A stretch of 64,000 bases of DNA from Chloroflexia bacterium (GCA_016928715.1 JAFGKG010000219.1:1-64000), one strand, 5' to 3'. Shown: positions 1 through 8,629, counted from the stretch's first letter. Numbers and translations are program-made. The notes: generated by a model from the letters alone, not told the origin.

Positions 1-138
1 ACCCAGACGACCAACCCGCCGCCCAAGCCCAGCGGTTCCAGCCGCAGCGGGGGCGGCGGTGGCAGCGGCGGCTGCGCCTGTGCCTGCGCCTGTGCCTGTG
101 CCGGGTGCGCCTGTGCCTGTGCCGGGGGGGGGAGGTAA
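1..138 (+). CDS. C-terminal end of a protein with a Cys-Ala repeat tail (5' partial)
   Basis: Frame 1 is open from the window edge to a TAA at 136-138. The visible 45 residues run from a Pro/Ser-rich stretch through a Gly/Ser linker into a tail that can be written (CA)5-G-(CA)3-GGGR, with eight cysteines in the last 21 residues. The rest of the protein lies outside the window, so its function cannot be read. It is followed 181 bp later, on the same strand, by a PqqD-radical SAM-SPASM gene and a degenerate paralogue. Cys/Gly-rich C-terminal tails beside SPASM maturases are known in bacteria (NCBIfam has described membrane proteins of this kind, from memory). The inference is that this tail is the substrate of the neighbouring enzymes. 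That it is translated is likely, because the repeat is read as alternating Cys-Ala with mixed TGC/TGT codons, followed by a clean stop. Confidence 0.72.
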   Translation, partial: TQTTNPPPKPSGSSRSGGGGGSGGCACACACACAGCACACAGGGR

Positions 139-140
139 GC

Positions 141-289
141 GGTTCGATCAACCGCAAAGACACAAGGTACTGGAACCACAAAGGCTCAAAGGCACCAAGA
201 AAGGAACGTAAGGACCTTTGCGTTGGTGTCTTTGCGGTCGCTGGAATGAAGGATCCTCGTGCCTTGGTGCCTTTGTGGTTGATAGAACC
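141..289. repeat. Imperfect palindromic intergenic element (ACCACAAAGG family), copy A
   Basis: This gene-free stretch holds an imperfect inverted repeat. The outer arms are near 141-153 (GGTTCGATCAACC) and 277-289 (GGTTGATAGAACC). Inside are ACCGCAAAGACACAA with its partner GGTGTCTTTGCGGT, and ACCACAAAGG with CCTTTGTGGT. Related sequence occurs at 17499-17588 and as a single arm at 34464-34474. It lies between the Cys-rich tail gene and the radical SAM gene, so if they are co-transcribed the RNA would form a long stem here. No protein-coding signal is seen in it. Confidence 0.7.
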
Positions 290-319
290 AAGAGTCTTTC
301 TGTGCCTTAGGTGACCTGG

Positions 320-1681
320 ATGGCTTTCCTCGATCGGCTGCGCGACATCATGCGGGCGCCACAGAAGCTTCCCCCCGGCCTGCACGCCTACGAGCGGCGG
401 GATGGGGCCGGCGGGCGGGTCAAGGTGCACCTGCGCCTGGAGGCCGATGGCCGCGGGCTGCTGGCGATCAACGCCTCCCGCATCCTGCACCTGAACCAGA
501 CCGCCGCCGAGTACGCCCGCCTGGTGCTGGAGGAGGTGCCCGAGGCGGAGGCGGTCGATATCGTCTGCCGGCGCTACCAGGTGGAAGAGAACACCGCGCG
601 GGCCGATTTCCGCCGCATGGACCAGCAGCTGCAGGCCCTCCTCCAACCCGAGGGGGGCACCTGCCCGGTCCTGGGGCTGGACCTGGAGCGGGTCGACCCC
701 TTTTCGGTGCCCTTGAGCGCGCCGTACCGCATGGACCTGGCCCTGACCTACCGCTGCCAGAACGCCTGCCCGCACTGCTACGTGGCCCGCTCGGCGGAGC
801 ATCCCGAGCTGGACACGACCACCTGGCAGGCCATCCTAGAACGGGTCTGGGAGCTGGGCATCCCCCACGTCTGCTTTACCGGCGGCGAAGCCACCCTGCG
901 GGCCGACCTGCCCGAACTGGTGGCCTATGCCGAGAATCTGGGCTTGGTGACGGGCCTCTTGACCAACGGCCGGCGGCTGTGCAGCCGCACCTACGTCCAG
1001 AGCCTGATCCAGGCCGGCCTGGACCACGTCCAGATCACCATCGAGTCGGCCGAGGAAGCCGTGCACGATGCCATGGTGGGCGCCCCCGGGGCCTGGCAAG
1101 AGACCGTGCAGGGCATCCGCAACACCTGCGAGGCCGGCCTCTATACAACCACCAACACGACCATCACCCGCCAGAACGTGGCCGGGCTGCAGGGGACCAT
1201 CGCCCTGATCGCCTCGCTGGGCGTGCCCACCTTTGCCTGCAACAGCCTCATCTACAGCGGCGGGGGGACGAGTGTCGGCACCGGTTTTCGCGAGGGCGAG
1301 CTGGCACCGGTCCTGGAACGGGTGCGCGAGTGGGCCGCCGAGCACGGCCTGCGCTTGGTCTGGTACACCCCCACCCAATACTGCGCCCTTTCACCACTGC
1401 AGTTAGAGCTGGGCGTCAAGGCCTGCACCGCCGCACTCTACAATATGTGCGTGGAGCCGGACGGGGCCGTGATCCCCTGCCAGAGCTACTACCACGCCTT
1501 GGGCCACATCCTGCAGGATTCCTGGGAGAGCATCTGGAACCACGATCTGGCCCAAGGCCTGCGGGAACGGCGCTATGTGCCGGCCAAGTGCCGGGACTGC
1601 CCCGAACTGCCGCTCTGCGGCGGGGGCTGCCCGTTGTATTTGCTCCACCAGCAGGAGAATGAGGGTTCAGATACCGCCTAG
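320..1681 (+). CDS. Radical SAM/SPASM peptide maturase with N-terminal PqqD-like domain
   Basis: This 453-residue protein is a predicted S-adenosylmethionine radical enzyme that modifies a peptide. Residues about 30-105 resemble PqqD, the peptide-binding chaperone of PQQ synthesis, including an LNQTAAEYA core. The radical SAM cluster motif is C146-x3-C150-x2-C153 (RCQNACPHCYV), followed by a TGGEAT motif of the GGE type. The C-terminal about 80 residues carry the Cys-rich SPASM domain, with CVEPDG and CRDCPELPLCGGGC, which binds auxiliary iron-sulfur clusters. ATG 320 is preferred over the in-frame GTG at 311 because the downstream paralogue aligns from this point (MSFVQKIKDW against MAFLDRLRDI). 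A second gene follows after 23 bp. The likely substrate is the Cys-Ala tail encoded just upstream; that pairing is inferred from position only. Confidence 0.88.
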   Translation: MAFLDRLRDIMRAPQKLPPGLHAYERRDGAGGRVKVHLRLEADGRGLLAINASRILHLNQTAAEYARLVLEEVPEAEAVDIVCRRYQVEENTARADFRRMDQQLQALLQPEGGTCPVLGLDLERVDPFSVPLSAPYRMDLALTYRCQNACPHCYVARSAEHPELDTTTWQAILERVWELGIPHVCFTGGEATLRADLPELVAYAENLGLVTGLLTNGRRLCSRTYVQSLIQAGLDHVQITIESAEEAVHDAMVGAPGAWQETVQGIRNTCEAGLYTTTNTTITRQNVAGLQGTIALIASLGVPTFACNSLIYSGGGTSVGTGFREGELAPVLERVREWAAEHGLRLVWYTPTQYCALSPLQLELGVKACTAALYNMCVEPDGAVIPCQSYYHALGHILQDSWESIWNHDLAQGLRERRYVPAKCRDCPELPLCGGGCPLYLLHQQENEGSDTA

Positions 1682-1704
1682 ATAAAACTTGGAGGAAACG
1701 GCCC

Positions 1705-2925
1705 ATGTCCTTTGTGCAAAAAATCAAAGACTGGTTTTCCCCCCCACAGCCCCTCTCTCAGGAGATGCTGCACTACCAGACCCCGCCGGATGCCGAGCAG
1801 CAGTACCGCCTGCACCTGCGGGTAGAGCCAGACGGCCACGGCCTGCTAGTGGTCAACGCAGCCACCGTGTTGCACCTGAACCAGACCGCCACCGAGTACG
1901 CCCACCTCCTGCTGCAGGGCGCCGACGAGGAAGAGGCCGTGCGCACAATGACGCAGCGCTACCGGGTGGGGGCCAGCCAGGTCCAGGCCGACTATCGGCA
2001 CCTGCGCGACCAGATCACCACCCTGGCCACCTCGGTGGATCTCTGCCCGGTGACCTACCTGGATATGGAGCGGGTCGAGCCCTTTTCGGCAGCGACGAGC
2101 GCCCCTTATCGGGTGGACCTGGCCTTGACCTACCGCCTGGACGAGAGCGGCACACTCGATCCGGAGGCCCGCCGGCGAGTGGATCGCGAATACAGTGCCC
2201 AGGAGTGGCAGCAGGTGCTAGAACGCCTCTGGAACGTGGGCGTGCCCCACGTGACCTTTACCGGGGGCGAACCCACCCAGCGCAAGGACCTGGTGGACCT
2301 GGTCCGCCACGCCGAGAATCTGGGCCTGGTCAGCGGCCTGCTCACGGACGGCCGCCGCCTGAGCGATTGGGATTACCTGGAGCGACTGCTGCTGGCGGGC
2401 CTGGATCACCTGCAGATTACCCTGGCCTCGCACATTCCCGAACTGCACGACCGCCTGGTGGGCCGGCCGGGGGCCTGGGAGGAGACCATGGCCGGCCTGC
2501 GCAATGCCCGCATCGGGGATATCTATGTGGTGGCCCACGTCGTGGTCGGCCCGGAGAACGCCCCCAGCATCGCCGAGACCGTGGCCTACCTAGCCGAACA
2601 GGGCGTGCCCGCGTTGGCCCTGAGCAGTCCTCTGCGCGGCGCCCCGGAGGAGACGCGGGCCGGCCTGGAAGCGGCCCTGGAGCGGGCGCAAGAGGCGGCC
2701 CACACCCACGGACTGACCCTGGTCTGGGACCTGGCCGCACCCTACTCCCAGGTCAACCCGGTGGAACTAGAGACCGAGCTGTCGTCGGAGCAAATCATCC
2801 GCCAGTATCTCTACATCGAGCCGGATGGCGACGTACTGCCGGCCCAGGGCTACAATGCGGTCCTGGGCAACATCCTGCGCGATCCGTGGAAGGCGATTTG
2901 GGAGAATCCCGGCCGCAGATCATGA
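1705..2925 (+). CDS. Degenerate radical SAM paralogue lacking all cluster cysteines
   Basis: This 406-residue protein is clearly homologous along its length to the preceding maturase. It has a PqqD-like N-terminus with a matching LNQTATEYA core, a barrel with TGGEPT, and the IEPDGDVLPAQGY stretch that corresponds to the start of SPASM. However, the CX3CX2C motif is replaced (the ALTYR anchor is followed by LDESGTLDPEARR), the SPASM cysteines are absent, and the protein stops where the SPASM domain of its partner continues. It therefore cannot bind the usual [4Fe-4S]-SAM centre. The frame is intact with a good ribosome site (GGAGG at 1691-1695). It therefore looks like a maintained pseudoenzyme, perhaps a binding or scaffold partner of the active copy, rather than a decayed gene. 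A late pseudogene state cannot be excluded. Confidence 0.82.
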   Translation: MSFVQKIKDWFSPPQPLSQEMLHYQTPPDAEQQYRLHLRVEPDGHGLLVVNAATVLHLNQTATEYAHLLLQGADEEEAVRTMTQRYRVGASQVQADYRHLRDQITTLATSVDLCPVTYLDMERVEPFSAATSAPYRVDLALTYRLDESGTLDPEARRRVDREYSAQEWQQVLERLWNVGVPHVTFTGGEPTQRKDLVDLVRHAENLGLVSGLLTDGRRLSDWDYLERLLLAGLDHLQITLASHIPELHDRLVGRPGAWEETMAGLRNARIGDIYVVAHVVVGPENAPSIAETVAYLAEQGVPALALSSPLRGAPEETRAGLEAALERAQEAAHTHGLTLVWDLAAPYSQVNPVELETELSSEQIIRQYLYIEPDGDVLPAQGYNAVLGNILRDPWKAIWENPGRRS

Positions 2926-3060
2926 TCTGCGGCTCAATAAATTGCCGGGGTTGACCGGCTAAAGCCTCCACTCCTGTCCAGGAAAGCGAGACCTTTTACG
3001 GATCTTTTTGTCGAGGCTTTAGCCGGTGAGAGAGGACAGGCAGCAAAACCGCAAGTTATT
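2912..3060. repeat. Palindromic repeat element, copy 1, with a 22-bp perfect palindrome at the preceding stop codon
   Basis: A perfect 22-bp palindrome (2912-2933) has the stop codon of the preceding gene at its centre. From 2936 to 3060 is an element of about 125 bp that recurs at 19317-19445. Inner inverted arms are ACCGGCTAAAGCCTC (2954-2968) and its complement at 3013-3027. The outer ends are AATAAATTGCCGG and a weaker partner near 3050-3060. The core contains GACCTTTTACGG in both copies. It separates the radical SAM pair from the next gene and could act as a transcription-terminating hairpin or be a REP/MITE-like mobile repeat. No coding content is seen. Confidence 0.72.
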
Positions 3061-3085
3061 TAATTCCCGTTCCAAGTGAGAGACG

Positions 3086-4525
3086 ATGAAAAGACCGGGC
3101 CAACGGATTTTCGAACGCATCCTCCTCTCCGCCCTGCTGCTGCTCCTGCTCGTTCGTCTGGGCCTACTGCTCGCCCGCAGTGGGCAGACCCTCGCCCTGC
3201 CCTTCCAGTTGGACCCCACCGAGGGCATCGTGTTCAGCGAGTGCGCCATGCTGGGCCGGGGCGTCAATATCTATGCCCGTTTTAGCCCGGAGCGTTTCAT
3301 TTCGGCGCCCTATCCGCCCGCCTACTATATCATCACCGCCCTGCTGATGCGCCTGACCGGGGTGAACCTGTTGGCCGGCCGGCTCGTCTCGCTGCTGGCC
3401 ACTTGGGCCACGGCCGGGGCGATCGTCTACGCCCTGCGGCCGCAGCGCCGGGCTTGGCAGTGGCCCCTACTGGCCGGCCTGCTCTGGGTGGGCACAGCCC
3501 CGACCTTTGTCTGGGCGGCCCGGCTCAAACCGGACCTGCTGGCCGTGGCCGGCTCGCTGGCCGGAGTGGCCTGGACGCAGCGCCACCAGGGGAGCAAGGC
3601 CCAACTGTGGGCCGTCCTGCCGCTGACCGTGGCCGTTTGGAGCAAACAATCCGCCCTGGCCGGGGTGGTCGCGGTAGGCCTGGCCCTGCTGCTGCAGGAC
3701 CGCAGGGCGGCGCTGCGCTTTGGCCTGCTCTACGCTGCGGTGGCCGGCCTGCCCCTGCTGCTGGCCGATTTTCTGCTGGACCACGGGCTTTGGGAACACC
3801 TGGTCACCTTTCACGTCCTGCCCTGGTCGGCCGGCCGCTTTCTGGGGCACCTCTGGGACGTGGTCAGCGCCCATCCGCTGCTCTTTGCGGCCGGCCTGGG
3901 CCTGCTGGCCTGGGAATTGACCCGGCGGAAGCGGCCCTCCCTACTGTCGCTCTATATCCTGCTGGCGCTGGTTTTCTCCTTCTCCGGGGGCACCTTTGGC
4001 GGGTACCACAATCACTACCTGGAGGCCCTGGCTGCGGCCTGCCTGCTGACCGGGGCGGCGCTGCAGAGCGTGCCGGCCGGAGGCTGGCGCCTGGCCGCCC
4101 TGGCCCTGCTGCTGCTGCAGGTGGGCGCTTTTTGGTGGGTGCCGGCCTGGCTGCGCTACGAATTCCACAGCCCCGTCTTTGAGCAGGCCGGCCGGCTGGA
4201 GGGGCTAGCCCAATACGTCCGCGACCACGGCGGGCCCGAACGGGAGTTTTTCAGCGACAACGTGGCCCTGCTGGTCTGCAATGGACAGGAGGTGCGCTTT
4301 AACGATCCCCTCATCATGGCCCAGGCGGCCCTGCTGGGCTTGTGGGATGAGAGCGAGTTCCTGCGCACCATCGAGCAGGGCGGCTTTGAGGCCATCCTCT
4401 GGCGGGACGACCTGGCCGAAATGGGGCAGCGCAGCAACGACCTCTCGCCGGCCGCCTTTGCGGCCATCCGCCGGCATTACCGCATTCTCTACCGCGACGT
4501 GGAAAATGTCTATGTGCCGCGATAA
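3086..4525 (+). CDS. Multi-pass membrane glycosyltransferase, GT39/ArnT-like
   Basis: This 479-residue protein has about ten hydrophobic segments and begins with a strong N-terminal membrane anchor (residues 10-30). The first outer loop carries DPTEGIVFSEC followed by an SAPYPPAYY stretch. An acidic residue shortly after the first membrane segment and a P-P-Y region are typical of GT-C enzymes of the protein-mannosyltransferase/ArnT superfamily, which use lipid-phosphate sugars on the outer face of the membrane. The soluble C-terminal tail of about 120 residues is short. The start at 3086 gives the membrane segment at the expected place. It is separated from the radical SAM genes by a palindromic element, so co-function is not implied. 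The donor and acceptor cannot be told from sequence. Confidence 0.7.
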   Translation: MKRPGQRIFERILLSALLLLLLVRLGLLLARSGQTLALPFQLDPTEGIVFSECAMLGRGVNIYARFSPERFISAPYPPAYYIITALLMRLTGVNLLAGRLVSLLATWATAGAIVYALRPQRRAWQWPLLAGLLWVGTAPTFVWAARLKPDLLAVAGSLAGVAWTQRHQGSKAQLWAVLPLTVAVWSKQSALAGVVAVGLALLLQDRRAALRFGLLYAAVAGLPLLLADFLLDHGLWEHLVTFHVLPWSAGRFLGHLWDVVSAHPLLFAAGLGLLAWELTRRKRPSLLSLYILLALVFSFSGGTFGGYHNHYLEALAAACLLTGAALQSVPAGGWRLAALALLLLQVGAFWWVPAWLRYEFHSPVFEQAGRLEGLAQYVRDHGGPEREFFSDNVALLVCNGQEVRFNDPLIMAQAALLGLWDESEFLRTIEQGGFEAILWRDDLAEMGQRSNDLSPAAFAAIRRHYRILYRDVENVYVPR

Positions 4526-4549
4526 CAGGGGCAGGGTACGCCGTGCCCG

Positions 4550-6865
4550 CTACGCCTCTCCGCCTCCCTGCGGCAAGGGAGACTCCAACACCGTCCGCAC
4601 CTTTCGCGCCAACTCTTGGGGAGTGAAGGGTTTTTGCACGAGCTCCGAGCCCGGTTGGAGCATGCCGTGCTGGGCGATAAAGTGGTTGGTATAACCGGAC
4701 ATGTAGAGAACGCGCAGTTCGGGGTAGCGCTGGCGGATCTTGTCGGCCAGGACGAGTCCGCTCATGTGGGGCATGACGACGTCCGTGAGCAGTAAATCGA
4801 CAGCTCCCTCGCAAGAGGCCACCATATCCAGGGCTTGGTCGCCGTTCTCCGCTTCCAGAATTTGGTATCCCAGGCGGCGCAGGATGCGGGTGGTCAATCG
4901 CCGCACCATGTCGCTGTCCTCGACCACCAGGATGGTTTCGCTACCCCCCGACCAAGTTGCCTGCTGCCGCAGTGGCGTCTCGGGCTGTACGACTTGATCG
5001 ACCCGGGGCAGGTAAATCTTGAAGGTAGTGCCCTGGCCGACTTCGGAATAGACCTGGATGTGGCCGTTGAACTGCTTGACGATGCCATAGACGATGGCCA
5101 GGCCCAGGCCGGTGCCCTCCTCTTTGGTCGTAAAAAAGGGCTCAAAGATGTGCTCCTGCACCTCGGGGAAAATTCCAGACCCGGTATCACTGATCGATAG
5201 CAGGATGTAATCGCCGGCCTGTACCTGGGCGTGGTGCCGGGTGTAGGATTCGTCCAGTTCGACGTTGGCCGTTTCCAGGGTCAGCAGGCCCCCGGAGGGC
5301 ATGGCCTCGCGCGCGTTCACGACCAGGTTGACAATGACCTGCTCCATCTGCTGGGGATCCATACGCGCATTGCCCAGTTGGGGGTCCGGGATCACCTTGA
5401 GCCGAATGTCCTCCCCAATCAGGCGCTGCAGCATCTGTTCCAGTCCCTGCAGCACATGGTTCAAGTTCACCACGCGCAGGCTGATCACCTGACGCCGGCT
5501 AAAGGTCAGCAGTTGTTGGGTGAGCTGGGAGGCCTTGACCACCGCCTCGCGGATGGCCTCGGCCTCGTGTCGGAGGGGGTCGTTGATTTTGAGCGAGCCC
5601 AGCAGCAGCTCGCTGTAGCCGCCGATGGCGGTGAGCAAGTTGTTGAAATCGTGGGCCACGCCGCCGGCCAGTCGGCCGATGGCCTCCATCTTTTGGGCCT
5701 GGCGAAGCTGGGCCTCCAGTTGTCGGCGTTCGCTGACGTCGCGGACGACGACCAGCACGGCCGGCCGGCCCTCATAGTTCAGCGCGCTGGCCTGGACCTC
5801 GACGTTGACAATGCTGCCGTCCTTGCGTAGAAAACGCTCCTCCTGCCAGGGCACCGTGCAGCCGGCGGCCAAATGCTTCATCCGTTCCAACACCTGCGGG
5901 TGATCCTCTGGATGCACGGCCTCCAGCGCCGGCCGGCCGAGCATTTCCTGGTCCGAGTCGTAACCCAGCATGTCAACCCCGGCCTGGTTGATCATGCACA
6001 GCCGCCCGTCCTGATGGATGGCCAGCCCCAGGGGCATAAATTCCACCAGATGGCGGTAGCGCTCCTCCGACTCGGAGAGGGCTTCCAAGGCCTGTTTGTG
6101 CACGGTGATATCGCGTACCACCCCCTGGGTAGCCAGGCCGCCGCGGTAGGGGATGTAGGAAACGGAGGTCTCGGCCTGAAACTCGCGTCCACCGGCGGTC
6201 AGCGCCGTAAATTCGTAGCGCAGGGGCACCGGTTCACCCCGGTCGATCTTGTTGTCCCGCTCTTGAATCATGGGCCGGCTTTTGGACGCGATCAATTCCA
6301 AAAAGCTGAAATCCGGCGAACGCACCTGCTCGCGGCTGATTTCGAACATTTCCTCAAAGCGCGTGTTGGTCAGCACAAAACGACCATCAAAGAGCAGGTA
6401 AATCCCATCATTGGACTGTTCAAACAGGGTGCGGTAGCGTTCCTCGCTCTCCCGCAGGGCGTTCCAGGTCTGCCACCGCTCCGTAACGTCCTGGGCCACC
6501 AGGAGGGCCGCGGAGGCCTGGCCCTGCTCATCCAAAATGGGCGAGATCCGTCCCTGGAACCACCTTTCCTCATCGGCGATGGGCAACATGTACTCGATGG
6601 TAGTGACCTGACCCGTTTCGATGGTCTTGCGCACGGCCGTATGAAAAAAGTCCGCCTCCTCGGGGGGAAAGAGCTCGTAGGGGGTCTTGCCGATAATGTC
6701 CTCCGCAGGGCGGTAGAGCAGATGCTGGCGGGTGGGGGCAACATCCAAGTAGCGGCCATCTCGACCAATGACAATGATGATATCCTCCATCGCCTGGAGA
6801 AAGGAGCGCAGGCGACGAACTTGATGTTCGGGAGAGCCTTCCGGCATCGTTTTCGCTTGGGGCAT
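4550..6865 (-). CDS. PAS-rich hybrid histidine kinase with C-terminal receiver domain
   Basis: This 771-residue cytoplasmic sensor kinase has no obvious membrane segment. Three PAS domains cover about residues 15-135, 140-270 and 270-395, two of them opening with an SEERYR motif. They are followed by HisKA with the phospho-accepting H405 in [10 protein letters not shown], the HATPase domain (NAREAM, DTGSGI and GTGLGLAIV boxes) and a receiver domain with D695 in LLLTDVVMP. The AHDFNNLL form is that of PAS-linked HPK4-type kinases. ATG at 6863-6865 was chosen because AGGAG lies 8 bases upstream and the PAS region begins soon after; a longer reading into the preceding gene gives only low-complexity sequence. 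It follows murT by 28 bp, so it is probably co-transcribed. The last residues ([10 protein letters not shown]) seem to come from repeat-like DNA. The signal and target are unknown. Confidence 0.88.
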   Translation of the reverse strand: MPQAKTMPEGSPEHQVRRLRSFLQAMEDIIIVIGRDGRYLDVAPTRQHLLYRPAEDIIGKTPYELFPPEEADFFHTAVRKTIETGQVTTIEYMLPIADEERWFQGRISPILDEQGQASAALLVAQDVTERWQTWNALRESEERYRTLFEQSNDGIYLLFDGRFVLTNTRFEEMFEISREQVRSPDFSFLELIASKSRPMIQERDNKIDRGEPVPLRYEFTALTAGGREFQAETSVSYIPYRGGLATQGVVRDITVHKQALEALSESEERYRHLVEFMPLGLAIHQDGRLCMINQAGVDMLGYDSDQEMLGRPALEAVHPEDHPQVLERMKHLAAGCTVPWQEERFLRKDGSIVNVEVQASALNYEGRPAVLVVVRDVSERRQLEAQLRQAQKMEAIGRLAGGVAHDFNNLLTAIGGYSELLLGSLKINDPLRHEAEAIREAVVKASQLTQQLLTFSRRQVISLRVVNLNHVLQGLEQMLQRLIGEDIRLKVIPDPQLGNARMDPQQMEQVIVNLVVNAREAMPSGGLLTLETANVELDESYTRHHAQVQAGDYILLSISDTGSGIFPEVQEHIFEPFFTTKEEGTGLGLAIVYGIVKQFNGHIQVYSEVGQGTTFKIYLPRVDQVVQPETPLRQQATWSGGSETILVVEDSDMVRRLTTRILRRLGYQILEAENGDQALDMVASCEGAVDLLLTDVVMPHMSGLVLADKIRQRYPELRVLYMSGYTNHFIAQHGMLQPGSELVQKPFTPQELARKVRTVLESPLPQGGGEA

Positions 6866-6893
6866 TGTTTCGTCTCCTAACGGTGGGTCCTGG

Positions 6894-8282
6894 CTAATCC
6901 TCCCAAAAGGGGGCGACGTAGCCTCGCCGAACCATAAGCGCCCGCATCTCCAGCATCGCGGTGTAGGTAGGCAGCAGGTAGACCGTCTCGCCGGCCGCGG
7001 CGTGTTGAAAGGCCGTATCGAGGGCCGGGGCCAGCTCGGGGCGCACCAGGATGCGGGATGGCTCCACGCCGGCGTACTTGAGGCGCACGGCCATATCCTG
7101 GGCGCGGGTCCCCGCGACCACGGCAAAGTCCACCTGCCCGGCCAACGCTTCAAAGGGGGCATCCCAGAGCCAAGACACGTCCGTGCCATCGGCGATGAGG
7201 TCATTGATCACGATCAAGTAGCCTTGGGGTCGTTCAGCCTGGTGCAGCATGTGCAGCACCTGTCCAGCACCCACCGGATTTTTGATCAGGGCGAGCAGGA
7301 CGCGGCGTCCCTGCGCCTCGACCCGTTCCAGGCGGCCAAAAGCAGCCTGGAAGCGGCCCAGGGTATCCAGCACCCGCTCCAGATCCAGGCCCAGGGCCAG
7401 GGCTGCACTGATGGCGGCCAGAGCATTGTAGGCGTTGTACAGGCCGGGCAATGGGAGCCGAATGCTCTGCGCTCCGGCCGCCGTGACCAGGACGCCGTGA
7501 GCCGCGTTCGTTCCGTCCAAATGCAGCTCGGACAGGCGCACATCCGGGCGGGGCCGACCGTGGCCGCAGACCGGACAGCGATAGCGGCCAATGTGCCCAT
7601 AGTAAGCCGGGTCATAGTCGTAAGGTGCGCCGCAGCGCCGGCAAAAGCGGGCATCGGCGGTGTGATCCGGGCCGGCGCGCCCCAGTTCCGGCGCGTCCAG
7701 GCCATAGTAGAGCACCCGGGCGTCCAGTCCTGGGCCCAGGCTGGCCACAGCCGGATCGTCGGCGTTGAGCACGACCGTGGCGTCGACCGGCAAGGTCCGC
7801 AGGGCCTCGGCCCAACGATTGCGCACGTAATCCACCTCGCCGTAACGGTCCAGTTGATCGCGAAATAGATTGTGCAGGAGGATCAGCCGGGGTTGGGAGA
7901 GGGCCGCCGCCCGGGGCAGGTGCGCCTCATCCACTTCAAAGAGGCCGCAATCCCCGGCCGGCCGGCCACGCCAATCGCTGCTGTAGAGCAGCGCAGTGGC
8001 AATCCCCTCTACCAGATTGGCCCCAGCCCGATTGTGAATGGGGCACCAACCAGCCGCACGCAGGATTTGCACCAGCATGCGAGCAGTAGTTGTCTTGCCG
8101 TTCGTCCCGGTAACCAGGAATACACCCAGAGGCAGCTGCGCGGAGAGAGAGGGCACCAATTGGGGATCTAGCCGCTGGGCTATACTACCGGGTAGCGTCG
8201 TCCCTCCTCCCAGCCCCAAGCGGCGACTGAGAAAACCCGCACTCTTGCCTGCCAACAGGGCAATCCATCGCAAGGGCCGCAT
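6894..8282 (-). CDS. murT: MurT-like Mur ligase (lipid II isoglutaminyl synthase subunit)
   Basis: This 462-residue protein is of the MurT family, the ligase half of the MurT-GatD complex that amidates the alpha-carboxyl of D-glutamate in lipid II. Seen in the sequence are the ATP-binding loop VTGTNGKTTTARM, the HNRAGANLVEGIATAL stretch, an FEVDEA motif, FRDQLDRYGE, the MurT-specific zinc ribbon inserted in the middle domain (CRRC about 20 residues before CPVC), and the C-terminal MurT domain with DGTDVSWLWDAPFE. ATG 8280-8282 was chosen because family members begin MRxxxAI at this place; an upstream TTG would add 13 residues. No GatD amidotransferase gene is seen beside it or anywhere in the window, although the two genes are usually adjacent. 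Upstream is ylxP, downstream a histidine kinase. Confidence 0.9.
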   Translation of the reverse strand: MRPLRWIALLAGKSAGFLSRRLGLGGGTTLPGSIAQRLDPQLVPSLSAQLPLGVFLVTGTNGKTTTARMLVQILRAAGWCPIHNRAGANLVEGIATALLYSSDWRGRPAGDCGLFEVDEAHLPRAAALSQPRLILLHNLFRDQLDRYGEVDYVRNRWAEALRTLPVDATVVLNADDPAVASLGPGLDARVLYYGLDAPELGRAGPDHTADARFCRRCGAPYDYDPAYYGHIGRYRCPVCGHGRPRPDVRLSELHLDGTNAAHGVLVTAAGAQSIRLPLPGLYNAYNALAAISAALALGLDLERVLDTLGRFQAAFGRLERVEAQGRRVLLALIKNPVGAGQVLHMLHQAERPQGYLIVINDLIADGTDVSWLWDAPFEALAGQVDFAVVAGTRAQDMAVRLKYAGVEPSRILVRPELAPALDTAFQHAAAGETVYLLPTYTAMLEMRALMVRRGYVAPFWED

Positions 8283-8336
8283 CTCTGTAAAATTCCATGG
8301 GAGCAGTCGTCCAGCATCCAAGATCGAAAAGTACCG

Positions 8337-8621
8337 TTAACAGAGTTCTATGCGATAGTCCACCAGGGTCACGTCGGGACGCTTTTGCTCGATCCAGTGG
8401 ACAATATTCTCCAACTGGCGATGGGCATAGGCGCTGTCGTTGGAAATACAGGCCACCCCCAGGCAGCTCGACTGCCAGACGTCCTGGAGGTCCAGTTCAA
8501 CGATCGAGACGTTGAATTGCTGGCGAATCCGCGTGACGATCGAACGGACAATGCTCCGTTTTTCCTTCAGGGAGTGGTTGTTGGGAATATGCAAGTCGAT
8601 TTGGCAGATCCCCACAATCAT
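8337..8621 (-). CDS. ylxP: YlxP family protein (DUF503)
   Basis: This 94-residue protein matches the DUF503/YlxP family along its whole length: MIVGICQIDLHIP, then HSLKEKRSIVRSIVTRIRQ, the F-N-V-S-I-V-E core, and the C-terminal LVDYRIEL strand. The family has a ferredoxin-like fold and is often found near rbfA/infB/nusA. Its role is thought to be in ribosome biogenesis but is not firmly known. A good ribosome site (GAGGTAG) precedes the ATG. Here it sits 8 bp after the roadblock protein gene and 54 bp before murT, not in the usual nusA-infB-rbfA setting. Confidence 0.9.
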   Translation of the reverse strand: MIVGICQIDLHIPNNHSLKEKRSIVRSIVTRIRQQFNVSIVELDLQDVWQSSCLGVACISNDSAYAHRQLENIVHWIEQKRPDVTLVDYRIELC

Positions 8622-8629
8622 CGTCTACC

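Noticed and set aside
105-314. Open frame of 69 codons over the Cys-tail and repeat region
   Set aside because: It is a different frame from the convincing Cys-Ala tail, runs through a palindromic repeat and has no ribosome site.
4526-4590. Repeat-like sequence between converging genes at 4.5 kb
   Set aside because: It resembles common intergenic repeat words (GGGCACGGCGTACCC, CCGCAGGGAGGCGG) but no second copy was found in the window.
6866-7204. N-terminal extension of the PAS hybrid kinase by 113 residues
   Set aside because: The extension lies wholly over murT, is low-complexity, and the ATG at 6865 has an AGGAG site and leads directly into PAS.
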